Assembly (NCBI RefSeq): GCF_002844235.1
Contig: NZ_PGTS01000004.1
Location: forward strand, 1 to 64,000
Source: Thalassospira povalilytica
GTDB taxonomy: Bacteria; Pseudomonadota; Alphaproteobacteria; Rhodospirillales; Thalassospiraceae
DNA length: 64,000 nucleotides
Reading direction: 5' to 3'
A program made the translations under genes and the position numbers. A model generated the notes under the pieces. The model worked only from the letters and a program-made list of their open reading frames with translations. It did not search any database and was not told the origin of the DNA. Positions 51,436-60,184 of the stretch are shown one piece after another (the stretch's first letter is position 1; every line of letters starts with the position of its first letter).

Positions 51436-54400
51436 ATGCCCAAATCGGTCTTTGCCTATATCTGGCGCCATAGTCGCCTTCAGCAGATCATCCTGACCGT
51501 GGTGACACTGCTTTCATTTCCCTTCCTGTATTATTCGCTCGACCTGCCAAAGCAAATCGTCAACGAAGCCATCGGTGGTGCCGGCGCGCCCTATGATATT
51601 CTTGGCGTGCCGCTGAACCAGATTGAATATCTGTTTGCCCTGTCGGCAATTTTCCTGTCGCTTGTGTTTGTGAATGGCGGGTTCAAATATTTCATCAACG
51701 TCTATCAGGGCGTGATGGCAGAACGCATGCTCAGACGGATGCGCTATGAGCTGTTTGACCGTGTCCTGCGTTTTCCCCTGCCGCATTTTCGCAAAACCAG
51801 TCAGGGTGAAATCGTTTCAATGATCACCGCCGAGGCCGAACCGCTCGGCGGCTTCTTTGGCGAGGCGTTTGCCCTTCCGCTTTATCAGGGCGGCATCCTG
51901 ATCACGATTTCGGCCTTTATCTTTATCCAGGACCCGTTGATGGGTCTAGCAGCGGTCGCCTTTTATCCGTTGCAAGGATATCTGATCCCCAAATTGCAAC
52001 GCCGGGTGAACCTGCTTGGCAAACAGCGCGTGCAAAACGTGCGGCGCATGTCCGAGCATATCGGCGAAACCGTTGGCGGTGCGACCGATATTCGCGCCCA
52101 TGAAACCCAGGGGTTTGAACTTACCCATTTCACCCAGCGTCTGGGCCGGATTTTTGAAATCCGCAAGGAAATCTATTACCGCAAATTCTTTATCAAGTTT
52201 CTCAACAACTTCATTGCCCAGATCACGCCGTTCTTTTTCTATTCGATTGGCGGTTATCTGGTTATCACCGGTGACCTCAGCTTCGGGGCGCTGGTCGCGG
52301 CCCTTGCCGCCTATAAGGACATGTCAGCACCGTGGAAAGAATTGCTGGCCTATTACCAGCGTCTGGCGGATGCCCATATCAAATATGAACAGCTGCATGA
52401 ACAGTTCGAACTGCCTGATCTTGCACCCGAACATCAGCTTAGTGCGCCTTTGTCGCCTTCGCTTTCCGGCCCGCTTGATGTCAGCGCCCTTTCATGGATC
52501 GACGAAGACGGCACCCGCGTTGTTGAAAATGTTTCCTTTAACATGGCGCTTCCGGGCAATGCCCTTCTGACCGGCTCCTCCGACAGCGGCAAGTCACAGC
52601 TTGCCCGTCTTTTGGCACGCATTCTTGATCCGACCAGCGGACGCATCCAGTTCAATGATCTTGATGCAACCGCGTTGCCGCCCGCGGTCATCGGCCAGCG
52701 TCTGGCCTATGTCGGGGCGGATGCCTATCTGTTTAATGGCAGCATCGCCGATAACCTGTTTTACGGATTGAAGCACCGCCCGGTCATCATTGATCAGGAT
52801 GCCGAAAACGATAATCCGGATCTTGAAAAATCCGACGTTAAAAACGCGCTTGCCCGCACCAAACAGGACGGGAAGCATCAAACAGACGATCCTAAATATC
52901 CGCTTCCGAAATTCGTCGAGACCATCGAACTGTCAGATCCGGCCGATCTGCCCTGGAAGCTGACCCGCGAGATGTATGACGAGATCAGGATGTCGGGCAA
53001 CATCCCCTATGATCCGTCTGCCGAATGGATTGATTATATCGGACCGGGCTATCAGTCGCTTGATGAATTGCGAAGCGAACTTTTGCGCCTGCTTGAAGTT
53101 GTGGGCCTGGATCGGGACATCTACCGGATCGGCCTGTCGCGCCGGATCAATGCCGAAGAACGCCCTGACCTTGTCGAGGCCATTCTTGATGTCCGCCCGC
53201 GCCTGAAGGCGATCCTTGAAGAACGGCAATTGTCCGATCTTGTCGAACCCTATGACATCGAAAAATACAATGATAACGCCCCGGTCGGCGTGAACCTGAT
53301 GTTCGGGTCGCCATCGCGTACCGATTTCAAGCGTTATGAATTCCTGTCTCATCCTTACATTCAGGAAAGCCTTCGGGAAAACGGCCTCTATGACAAAATG
53401 GTCAAGATGGGTCGTGAAACACTTGATCTGATGATCGAACTGTTTACCGGCTTGCCGCCCGGTCATGAATTTTTCGATCGTTACAGCTTTGTCTCGGCCG
53501 ATGAGATTGCCGATGTCAAAAACATCCTGAAACGCACAGACGGCGTTGCTGTCGATGACATGCGCGAAGAAGACCAGCTTCGTCTGCTTGACGTTGCCAT
53601 GCAACTGACCCCGGCCCGCCACCGTTTGCGGGTGATTGATGATGATTTCCGTGACCTGATTCTCAAGGCGCGCCCGAAAATTCGCGCCAACCTGCCAGAA
53701 GAATTGTCACAACATATCGACTTCTTCGAAGCAGACGGTTACGCCCCGGCTGCCCCGATCATTGACAACCTTCTGTTTGGTCGCTTTGCCTATGGCCGCG
53801 CGCACTCAGAAGAACGGGTTGGCGAAGTCCTGTTCGAAATCGCCCATGAGGGCCGCCTGTATGAAGGGCTGGTTGCGCTCGGTCTTGAAAGTCAGGTCGG
53901 TGTCGGCGGCAGTCGCATGTCACAGAACCTGCGTCAGAAAATCGCCCTTGTCCGCGCCCTGATCAAAAATCCCGATCTTCTGGTTGTCGACGAAGGATTG
54001 TCGGCACTTGACCGTGAAACCCGTGAAAGCGTCATCAATTATCTGACCGGGGAAAACGACAATACCAGTCTGGTCTGGGTTGATGGCGATGATCAGGACA
54101 ATGACAAGTTCGATACATTGCTGCATATGTCGAACGGCAAACTGGTCAAACGCCGCAGCCATACCGACGATGAAAGCAGCGACACCACCGAAACCGAAGA
54201 CGATGCCGCCATTCTTGCCGATGGCAATATCGAACAGGAAGTCCGGCTGCTGCGCACCATTCCGCTGTTTGCCGGCCTTGATCCCAGTGTCGTCAAGCTG
54301 CTGGCCTTTACCAGCCCGCGCCTGACCTTCAAACATGGCGAGGTCCTTGTCAAACAGGGTGACCCGGGCGATGCCGCCTTTATCGTGATTTCCGGTCGCG

Positions 54401-54672
54401 GTGAAATCTGGCTGACCACCGAGGAACAACAAACCCTGAAACTGCGCGATGTCCATCCCAAGGAAGTCATCGGCGAAATCGCCCTTCTGGTCGATGCACC
54501 GCGTTCGGCAACCATCCGTGCTGTCGAGGATATGACGGTTCTCAAACTCGACAAAACCGAATTCCTTGGCCTCGTCCGACAGGACCAGGCCGTCGCGGTA
54601 CAGCTGATCCGTGTCCTTGCAGACAGACTGGATCAAACCACCAAACAACTCAGCAGCCGGACAAGCGACTAA
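51436..54672 (+). CDS. ABC-exporter-like protein with interrupted nucleotide-binding domain and C-terminal cNMP-binding domain
   Basis: 1078 residues from the ATG at 51436. A six-helix ABC exporter membrane domain (about 15-330) leads into the front half of a nucleotide-binding domain: Walker A GSSDSGKS (380-387) and a Q-loop position reading YVGAD (425-429, Gln lost). After NLFYG (440-444) about 330 extra residues intervene before the back half resumes near NLLFG (778-782). The back half has SRMSQNLRQK (826-835) in place of LSGGQ, Walker B VVDEGLSALD (D852, E853), and WVDGDD in place of the H-loop His. A cyclic-nucleotide-binding domain follows (about 936-1060; GEVLVKQGDPGDAAFIVISG, GEIALLVDAPRSATIRA). 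Inside the insert, residues about 575-735 and 736-895 align as a diverged repeat. Substrate unknown. Confidence 0.88.
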   Translation: MPKSVFAYIWRHSRLQQIILTVVTLLSFPFLYYSLDLPKQIVNEAIGGAGAPYDILGVPLNQIEYLFALSAIFLSLVFVNGGFKYFINVYQGVMAERMLRRMRYELFDRVLRFPLPHFRKTSQGEIVSMITAEAEPLGGFFGEAFALPLYQGGILITISAFIFIQDPLMGLAAVAFYPLQGYLIPKLQRRVNLLGKQRVQNVRRMSEHIGETVGGATDIRAHETQGFELTHFTQRLGRIFEIRKEIYYRKFFIKFLNNFIAQITPFFFYSIGGYLVITGDLSFGALVAALAAYKDMSAPWKELLAYYQRLADAHIKYEQLHEQFELPDLAPEHQLSAPLSPSLSGPLDVSALSWIDEDGTRVVENVSFNMALPGNALLTGSSDSGKSQLARLLARILDPTSGRIQFNDLDATALPPAVIGQRLAYVGADAYLFNGSIADNLFYGLKHRPVIIDQDAENDNPDLEKSDVKNALARTKQDGKHQTDDPKYPLPKFVETIELSDPADLPWKLTREMYDEIRMSGNIPYDPSAEWIDYIGPGYQSLDELRSELLRLLEVVGLDRDIYRIGLSRRINAEERPDLVEAILDVRPRLKAILEERQLSDLVEPYDIEKYNDNAPVGVNLMFGSPSRTDFKRYEFLSHPYIQESLRENGLYDKMVKMGRETLDLMIELFTGLPPGHEFFDRYSFVSADEIADVKNILKRTDGVAVDDMREEDQLRLLDVAMQLTPARHRLRVIDDDFRDLILKARPKIRANLPEELSQHIDFFEADGYAPAAPIIDNLLFGRFAYGRAHSEERVGEVLFEIAHEGRLYEGLVALGLESQVGVGGSRMSQNLRQKIALVRALIKNPDLLVVDEGLSALDRETRESVINYLTGENDNTSLVWVDGDDQDNDKFDTLLHMSNGKLVKRRSHTDDESSDTTETEDDAAILADGNIEQEVRLLRTIPLFAGLDPSVVKLLAFTSPRLTFKHGEVLVKQGDPGDAAFIVISGRGEIWLTTEEQQTLKLRDVHPKEVIGEIALLVDAPRSATIRAVEDMTVLKLDKTEFLGLVRQDQAVAVQLIRVLADRLDQTTKQLSSRTSD

Positions 54673-54702
54673 ATGTGCCCTGAATTGCTGAAATAGCCGA
54701 CC

Positions 54703-54948
54703 ATGAACAAAGTTGCTTCCATATTGCTTGCTGCGGTGATGGCCATTGTCATGCTTGGCGGGTTTATGGCCCTGCTGGGCGGCAGCATCGTCGGGGCGCT
54801 GGTTTTCATCCTTGGCATTCCCTTTGCCTTTCCGATGTCTACCAGTGTGGTTGTTCTGTTCTTTTTGGTGATTATCATCCGTACCGTGATCGAAAAGCGC
54901 CGTCAGAAACGCGAAATGCAGAAATACCTGACATCGCCTGACGACTGA
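54703..54948 (+). CDS. Small membrane protein
   Basis: 81 residues; family not recognised. Two long hydrophobic segments (about 5-27 and 29-62, the second probably bent or double) are followed by a basic, charged tail EKRRQKREMQKYL. It begins 31 bp after the ABC/cNMP fusion gene and is likely in the same transcript. The ribosome site is weak. A GC hairpin (CGGGCG/CGCCCG, about 54954-54970) follows. Confidence 0.6.
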   Translation: MNKVASILLAAVMAIVMLGGFMALLGGSIVGALVFILGIPFAFPMSTSVVVLFFLVIIIRTVIEKRRQKREMQKYLTSPDD

Positions 54949-54998
54949 AAACCGGGCGTTTTGCGCCCGCGCAGAAAAAACATCCGGATTTGACCATC

Positions 54999-55030
54999 GC
55001 GGACCAAAAAAAACGCATCATTTGGGTCCG
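54999..55030 (+). promoter_or_regulatory. Inverted repeat upstream of the semialdehyde dehydrogenase gene
   Basis: CGGACCAAA and TTTGGGTCCG (one-base bulge) flank a short A-rich spacer, about 100 bp before the ATG. It lies in the 179-bp gap before doeC and could be an operator or leader hairpin. It does not resemble the enuR-flanking repeats. Confidence 0.35.
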
Positions 55031-55127
55031 AGTTCGGAAACCTCCTCTGAGAAACTGCTGATAGCTTCCTTGCAGTTCAACAAACAGGCTCGACCGGAAG
55101 TGTCGGCTGGTTCTCAAGGAGGTCAAA

Positions 55128-56615
55128 ATGACGGCACAGTCAAAAGAACAGCGTTGTGTGTCGTTAAGCCAGCTTGCCGATTTGCGGCTGCTGCGCGAAC
55201 ACGCCTATATCGATGGACGCTGGTGCTCGGCCGATAATCTTCAGGTTATCGAAGTCACCAACCCGTTCGATGGAAGTTTTATCGGCACAGTCCCGAATAT
55301 GGGAATCTTTGAAACCCGCAAGGCCATTGCCGCGGCCCGCGCGGCCTTTCCGGCATGGGCCGGGTTGCTGCCCCAGGAACGTGCATCTGCACTGCGTCGC
55401 TGGCATGATCTTCTGATCGAGAACAAGGAAGATCTGGCTTTGCTGATGACCCTTGAACAGGGCAAGCCGATCAACGAAGCGCGTGGCGAAATCGATTACG
55501 CAGCAAGCTTTGTCGAATTTTACGCCGAAGAAGCCAAACGCGTGAATATTGAAAACATCACGTCCCACCTTCCCGGCCGCAATATGAGCGTCAAACGCGA
55601 ACCGATCGGCGTTACCGCAGCCGTCACACCATGGAACTTCCCGTGCGCAATGATCACGCGCAAGGCCGCTGCCGCATTGGCAGCCGGTTGCACCATGATC
55701 GTCCGCCCGGCAACCGAAACGCCGTTTTCCGCCACCGCCCTTGCCGAACTGGCCGAACGGGCCGGGATCCCGGCGGGCGTGTTCAATATCGTTACCGGTG
55801 ATCCCAACCCGGTGGTGGGTGAGCTGTGCGGCAATCCGCTGGTGCGGGCATTGTCCTTTACCGGTTCGACCGAAGTTGGACGTTTGTTGCTGTCACAAGG
55901 GGCTCAGACCATCAAGAAAATGTCGATGGAACTTGGCGGTCATGCCCCGTTCATCGTGTTTGATGATGTTGATGTCGACGAGGCCGTGGCACATGCAATC
56001 AATGCCAAATTCGCCACCAGCGGACAGGATTGCCTTGCAGCCAACCGCATCTTTGTCCAGCGCGGCATTTATGATGCGTTCCTCGACAAATATGCCAAGG
56101 CGATTGCCGCCCTTCGGGTTGGAAACGGCATCGAGGAACATGTCGAAATCGGACCTTTGATGCATGATCGCGCCATTGCCAAATGCGAACAGCATGTGGC
56201 GGATGCCCGCGCCAAAGGTGCGCGCGTTCTGACCGGCGGCAAAAAGATGGGTGGCCTGTTCTATGCCCCGACACTTCTGGCCGATGTCACAAGCGATATG
56301 CAAATCTATCGCGAAGAAACATTTGGCCCGGTCGCACCGGTCATGGCCTTTGACCATGAAGATGATGTCGTCCAACAGGCCAATGACAGCGAATATGGTC
56401 TGGCCGCCTATCTGCTGACCAATGATCATGACCGTGCAGCACGGGTTTCCAATGCCCTGGAATACGGCATGGTCGCGCTTAACTGCGTCAAGATCACCGG
56501 CGCCCCCATTCCGTTTGGCGGGGTCAAACAGTCAGGCCTTGGTCGCGAGGGATCGCGTCACGGTCTCGAAGAATTCACCGAACTCAAATATGTCTGCGCC
56601 GCCTACAAGGCCTGA
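55128..56615 (+). CDS. doeC: NAD(P)-dependent semialdehyde dehydrogenase (DoeC/Ssd-like)
   Basis: 495 residues of the aldehyde dehydrogenase superfamily, GabD-like. It has PWNFPCAMITRKAAAALAAG (cofactor-binding), SFTGSTEVGRLL, the general-base Glu in MELGGHAPFIVF, the catalytic Cys in SGQDCLAANRIFV, and EETFGPVAPVM. GabD-like enzymes oxidise succinate semialdehyde. In ectoine catabolic clusters the homologue (Ssd/DoeC) oxidises aspartate semialdehyde to aspartate, and the neighbouring aminotransferase, TRAP genes and enuR favour that role here. AGGAGG precedes the ATG. The aminotransferase gene follows after 40 bp. Confidence 0.88.
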   Translation: MTAQSKEQRCVSLSQLADLRLLREHAYIDGRWCSADNLQVIEVTNPFDGSFIGTVPNMGIFETRKAIAAARAAFPAWAGLLPQERASALRRWHDLLIENKEDLALLMTLEQGKPINEARGEIDYAASFVEFYAEEAKRVNIENITSHLPGRNMSVKREPIGVTAAVTPWNFPCAMITRKAAAALAAGCTMIVRPATETPFSATALAELAERAGIPAGVFNIVTGDPNPVVGELCGNPLVRALSFTGSTEVGRLLLSQGAQTIKKMSMELGGHAPFIVFDDVDVDEAVAHAINAKFATSGQDCLAANRIFVQRGIYDAFLDKYAKAIAALRVGNGIEEHVEIGPLMHDRAIAKCEQHVADARAKGARVLTGGKKMGGLFYAPTLLADVTSDMQIYREETFGPVAPVMAFDHEDDVVQQANDSEYGLAAYLLTNDHDRAARVSNALEYGMVALNCVKITGAPIPFGGVKQSGLGREGSRHGLEEFTELKYVCAAYKA

Positions 56616-56655
56616 TGCGCCAGAACGACCACCGCATTCACATGGGAGAAGCAAA

Positions 56656-58056
56656 ATGAATGTCATCAAAAACACCACCGCCGACTTGCAGGAAATGGAT
56701 CGGGCGCATTTCATGCATCCATCCACCCATATGCGCCAGCACGCCGCCGGGGAAACCCCGAACCGCATCATCAATGGTGGCAAGGGTATCTATATTCATG
56801 ACACCGAAGGCAAAGAAACCCTTGATGCCTTTGCCGGTCTTTATTGCGTGAATATCGGTTATGGCCGCACCGAGGTCGCCGATGCGATCTATGCCCAGGC
56901 CAAGGAACTGGCCTATTATCACACCTATGTCGGGCACAGTAACGAGCCGATCATTCGTCTGTCGGACCGTATTGTCAAAAGCGCCCCAGAAGGCATGCAG
57001 CGCGTCTATTACGGCATGTCGGGTTCGGATGCGAACGAAACCAACATCAAGCTGATCTGGTACTACAACAATATCCGCGGCCTGCCGCAGAAGAAAAAGA
57101 TCATCTCGCGCTGGCGCGGCTATCATGGTTCCGGGATCATGACCGGCAGCCTGACCGGTCTTGCGGCCTTCCACAATGCGTTTGATCTTCCGCGGGCACC
57201 AGTTTTGCACACCACCTGCCCGCACCATTACTGGAACGCCGAAGCCGGCGAGACCGAGGCCGAATTTGCCAAACGTTGTGCCGATGATCTTGAAAAAATG
57301 ATCTTGCGCGAAGGTCCGGAAACCGTGGCCGCCTTTATCGGCGAACCGGTCATGGGCACGGGCGGCATCATCACCCCGCCAGAAGGTTACTGGGATGCCA
57401 TTCAGGCGGTTCTGAACAAATATGACGTTCTGCTGGTTGCTGACGAGGTTGTTACCGCGTTTGGTCGTACCGGGTCCTATTTCGGGTCCCAGCATTACGG
57501 CATGAAACCCGACCTGATCACGATTGCCAAGGGTGTGTCATCGGGCTATCTGCCGCTTTCGGGTGTGATTATCGGTGAACGCGTCTGGAAGGTCCTGGAA
57601 CAGGGTTCGGATCAGATGGGCCCGATCGGCCATGGCTGGACCTATTCCGCCCATCCGGTATGTGCGGCTGCTGCCAATGCCAACCTTGATATTGTCGATG
57701 GTGAAAACCTGACGGGCAATGCGGCCGAGACCGGTGGCTATTTCCAGCATCTGCTGCGTGAAACCTTCAAGGATCATCCGCTGGTGGGTGAAGCCCGCGG
57801 TGTTGGCCTGATGGCGGCCCTGGAATTTGTTGCCGACAAAACCAAAAAGGAACGCTTCGATCCGAACGCAAAGATCGGCCCGCGTGTGTCAGCCGCCTGT
57901 CTTGAACGCGGCATGATTGCACGCGCAATGCCGCACGGTGACATCCTTGGCTTTGCCCCGCCGCTTTGCATCACCAAGGCGGAAATCGACAAGGTTGTCG
58001 ATATCGCCAAACAGGCGGTCGATGCCGTTGCCGACGAAGTCGCCGCGGGTAAATAA
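56656..58056 (+). CDS. doeD: Class III aminotransferase (DoeD/Atf-like, diaminobutyrate)
   Basis: 466 residues from the ATG at 56656 (GGGAGAAG upstream); the frame is open further upstream inside doeC. Fold type I PLP enzyme: YYGMSGSDANETNIKLIWYYN, RWRGYHGSG, the cofactor Asp in LLVADEVVTAFGRTG, and the Schiff-base Lys in TIAKGVSSGYLPLSGV. By family it is an omega-amino-acid:pyruvate or putrescine-type aminotransferase. Beside doeC, a TRAP system and enuR it most likely converts L-2,4-diaminobutyrate to aspartate semialdehyde in ectoine degradation. GABA or putrescine as substrate is the main alternative. A terminator follows. Confidence 0.88.
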   Translation: MNVIKNTTADLQEMDRAHFMHPSTHMRQHAAGETPNRIINGGKGIYIHDTEGKETLDAFAGLYCVNIGYGRTEVADAIYAQAKELAYYHTYVGHSNEPIIRLSDRIVKSAPEGMQRVYYGMSGSDANETNIKLIWYYNNIRGLPQKKKIISRWRGYHGSGIMTGSLTGLAAFHNAFDLPRAPVLHTTCPHHYWNAEAGETEAEFAKRCADDLEKMILREGPETVAAFIGEPVMGTGGIITPPEGYWDAIQAVLNKYDVLLVADEVVTAFGRTGSYFGSQHYGMKPDLITIAKGVSSGYLPLSGVIIGERVWKVLEQGSDQMGPIGHGWTYSAHPVCAAAANANLDIVDGENLTGNAAETGGYFQHLLRETFKDHPLVGEARGVGLMAALEFVADKTKKERFDPNAKIGPRVSAACLERGMIARAMPHGDILGFAPPLCITKAEIDKVVDIAKQAVDAVADEVAAGK

Positions 58057-58112
58057 TCCGGCGGAACATCATCCCCGCCGCGTCCAACCTTCTTCCCGAC
58101 GCGGTGCACGAA

Positions 58113-58151
58113 CAGGGGCCGGGCCCATGACCGGCCCCTGTTTTAATTTTT
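58113..58151 (+). terminator. Rho-independent terminator after doeD
   Basis: A perfect 10-bp stem CAGGGGCCGG/CCGGCCCCTG with an 8-base loop, followed by TTTTAATTTTT. Confidence 0.88.
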
Positions 58152-58191
58152 GTCATTGATGGTCACGGCACCGCTGATCCGGGGATCCGGA

Positions 58192-58617
58192 TTACTGACA
58201 AACCGTTTCAAACTTGCCAGACGCCCCTTTTTTCGACGATACAGCGCAACTGCCGGTCATGCTGCCGGATGCATTGATGATTTGAAGTTTGATTTCGGCA
58301 TTGCCGCCATTTTCCGCCGGCCACCAGATCGAACCGGCACTGTCAGAACCCGACAGGTTCAGAAACGGTGCAGCATTGCTGTTGGCCACCCCTGAAACGA
58401 CAGTGCTGTTTGCGGAATTGCTAAGCGCATCACGCACAGTCACCGCTGCAGAATCAGGCGACTTTTCCGCCCATTCAGCCGGCGACACGGGCACACCATT
58501 GGGGTTGAGGACCTCTGCCTTGGGCGAGGTCACAAATGTTCCAAGCGCCATCAACGCAAACATCAGCACCGGAAAAATAGCATCACGGGCACATTGAAGC
58601 AGGTTGAACATATTCAC
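58192..58617 (-). CDS. Hypothetical exported protein
   Basis: 141 residues from a GTG at 58617, supported by AAGGAA 6 bases upstream. An N-terminal hydrophobic segment (about 12-31, AIFPVLMFALMALGTFVTS) may be a signal peptide or anchor. The rest is Ser/Asn/Ala-rich with two cysteines near the C-terminus (SCAVSSKKGASGKFETVCQ), perhaps a disulfide. Not recognised. It is convergent with doeD inside the ectoine cluster but not obviously part of it. Confidence 0.6.
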   Translation of the reverse strand: MNMFNLLQCARDAIFPVLMFALMALGTFVTSPKAEVLNPNGVPVSPAEWAEKSPDSAAVTVRDALSNSANSTVVSGVANSNAAPFLNLSGSDSAGSIWWPAENGGNAEIKLQIINASGSMTGSCAVSSKKGASGKFETVCQ

Positions 58618-58880
58618 GGCCAGTTCCTTTCACGTCAGTTTCAACACCACAGACCGGTTATCGGAATGGGCACGTATTAGACGCCTGCCCCCCGTTATTG
58701 TGAGGTTTGCAATAACGTCCGGCCCGTCAAGCCATCGATCCGGCCTTCGATCAAGCACCCGCGCATCGAAAACAGACCGGGCATCCGCGATGCATACGTC
58801 ATTTGCGGCACAGGTTTGAAATGCACGCCAAGATATCAACCATCAAAGAATACAACTTTTGGTGTTAAATCTCAAAATAC

Positions 58881-58913
58881 AAAAAACCCCGCAGCAAGGT
58901 GCTGCGGGGTTTT
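58881..58913 (-). terminator. Terminator after uehA
   Basis: A perfect 10-bp stem CCCCGCAGCA/TGCTGCGGGG with a 3-base loop. A-run on the left (58881-58886) and TTTT on the right; strong in both directions. Confidence 0.88.
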
Positions 58914-58945
58914 GTCAGATCACCGTTGAAGACGGCGAGACGTTG

Positions 58946-59965
58946 TTACATCTCGGTGCCGAATTCCTTGCGAAGTGAGTCCAGAACTTCTTTGGTGTCA
59001 CCACCGACTTCCTCGACCAGGCTTGCGCCAATGCCTTTGGAAGCGTCTTTGAACGCTGCGCGCTGTGCATCATCAAGACGGATCACCTGGATGTCCGGCT
59101 TGGCTTTCTTGATGCGATCAAGTGCTGCGTCGTTGGCTTTTTTCTGGGCTTCATAGATGAAGTCGTCGAGTTCGGATTTCACCTCTGCCAGCATTGCCTT
59201 GCGCTCGTCAGACAGACCTGCATAGAAGTCGGCATTCGAGACCACCGTGGTGGTGTATTGCTGCTGACCGGCATAAATCAGATAGTCGGTAACTTCATAA
59301 AACTTGGCACTTTCGATGAAGAAGATCGGGTTGACCTGTGCGTCGATCACGCTGGTCTGAAGGCCCGAATAAACTTCACCCCACGGCAGTGCGACCGGAT
59401 CGGAACCGAACGATTTATAGGTCTCGATCAGGATAGGCGAAGTCATCACACGGAATTTCACACCATCGAAATCAGCCGGTTTCTTGACTTCTTTCTTGGT
59501 GGTCCAGACCATTTCGCCTTCCGGGTACATGGTATAAAGCTTAAGCCCCTTGGACTCGAAATCCTTCGAAAGACCTTCATAAATGGTCGGGCTGCTCGAC
59601 AGGACCTTTTTGTTCACATCGTTGTCCTGCGACAACAGATACGGAACACCAAAGACCTGGATTTCCGGAACAAAGGTACCAAGGTGACCCGGTGACGCGT
59701 TCGAGAACTGAACAGCACCTGCCGCCGTCAATTCGGTAATGTCGTTTTCCGTGCCGAGCTGACCATAGGTGTAAATGGTAACCGTCACATCGCCATTGGT
59801 CTTTTCTTCAACAAGGCGTTTGAATTCCTTGGCATAAAGATCCTGAACATCACCCGGGCTTTCCTCGTGGGCGAATTTCCATTCTTCGGCATGGACGGCG
59901 GTCCCGGCTACTGCGAACAGGGCGGCAGCAGACAGGGTTGCCTTGAAGAGTTTGTTCAAACTCAT
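58946..59965 (-). CDS. uehA: TRAP transporter substrate-binding protein (ectoine/hydroxyectoine, UehA-like)
   Basis: 339 residues of the DctP family. The signal peptide ends AVHAEEW (about residue 26). Family motifs: FAHEESPGDVQDLYAKEFKRLVEE, GQLGTENDITELTAAGAVQF, the conserved Arg region DGVKFRVMTSPILIETYKSFGSDPVALPWGEVYSGLQTSVID, and FYAGLSDERKAMLAEV. It would bind ligand in the periplasm and deliver it to UehB/UehC. It is transcribed away from enuR, while the permeases follow enuR on the other strand, so the transporter is split between two transcripts. Ectoine specificity is inferred from the cluster (MocR regulator, eutA, doeC, doeD). Confidence 0.87.
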   Translation of the reverse strand: MSLNKLFKATLSAAALFAVAGTAVHAEEWKFAHEESPGDVQDLYAKEFKRLVEEKTNGDVTVTIYTYGQLGTENDITELTAAGAVQFSNASPGHLGTFVPEIQVFGVPYLLSQDNDVNKKVLSSSPTIYEGLSKDFESKGLKLYTMYPEGEMVWTTKKEVKKPADFDGVKFRVMTSPILIETYKSFGSDPVALPWGEVYSGLQTSVIDAQVNPIFFIESAKFYEVTDYLIYAGQQQYTTTVVSNADFYAGLSDERKAMLAEVKSELDDFIYEAQKKANDAALDRIKKAKPDIQVIRLDDAQRAAFKDASKGIGASLVEEVGGDTKEVLDSLRKEFGTEM

Positions 59966-60057
59966 ATCGAAGTCTCCCTTATTGTTACGCGCAACGACCG
60001 AGTTTTGACCCGGATTCAGGGGCGTTTGGTTGGCACATCAATGTCATGAACGCGCAA

Positions 60058-60086
60058 AGTGTTGAAATGTTCCTGCATCAGGTCAA
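60058..60086 (-). promoter_or_regulatory. Candidate uehA promoter
   Basis: On the minus strand TTGACC (60081-60086) is a good -35. A weak AACACT (60058-60063) sits 17 bp on. The predicted EnuR site (60093-60110) lies 6 bp upstream of the -35, a position more usual for an activator. Confidence 0.4.
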
Positions 60087-60092
60087 TGCTAG

Positions 60093-60110
60093 TTTTGTTT
60101 CATGACAAAA
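60093..60110. promoter_or_regulatory. Predicted EnuR operator 1
   Basis: TTTTGT-TTCATG-ACAAAA, an 18-bp inverted repeat in the divergent uehA-enuR gap. The same arms and CATG centre recur at 61581-61604 on the other side of enuR. The sequence identity and positions are seen; binding by EnuR is inferred. Confidence 0.6.
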
Positions 60111-60184
60111 TAACATTGACGTCTACACATTAACCCGCAGCTCATGTTAGGGTTCGACAAAACAACGAGGGTGGAAATCGAACA

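Noticed and set aside
56422-56655. N-terminal extension of the aminotransferase into doeC
   Set aside because: It would overlap nearly 200 bp of doeC; the ATG at 56656 has a good ribosome site and a family-like N-terminus.
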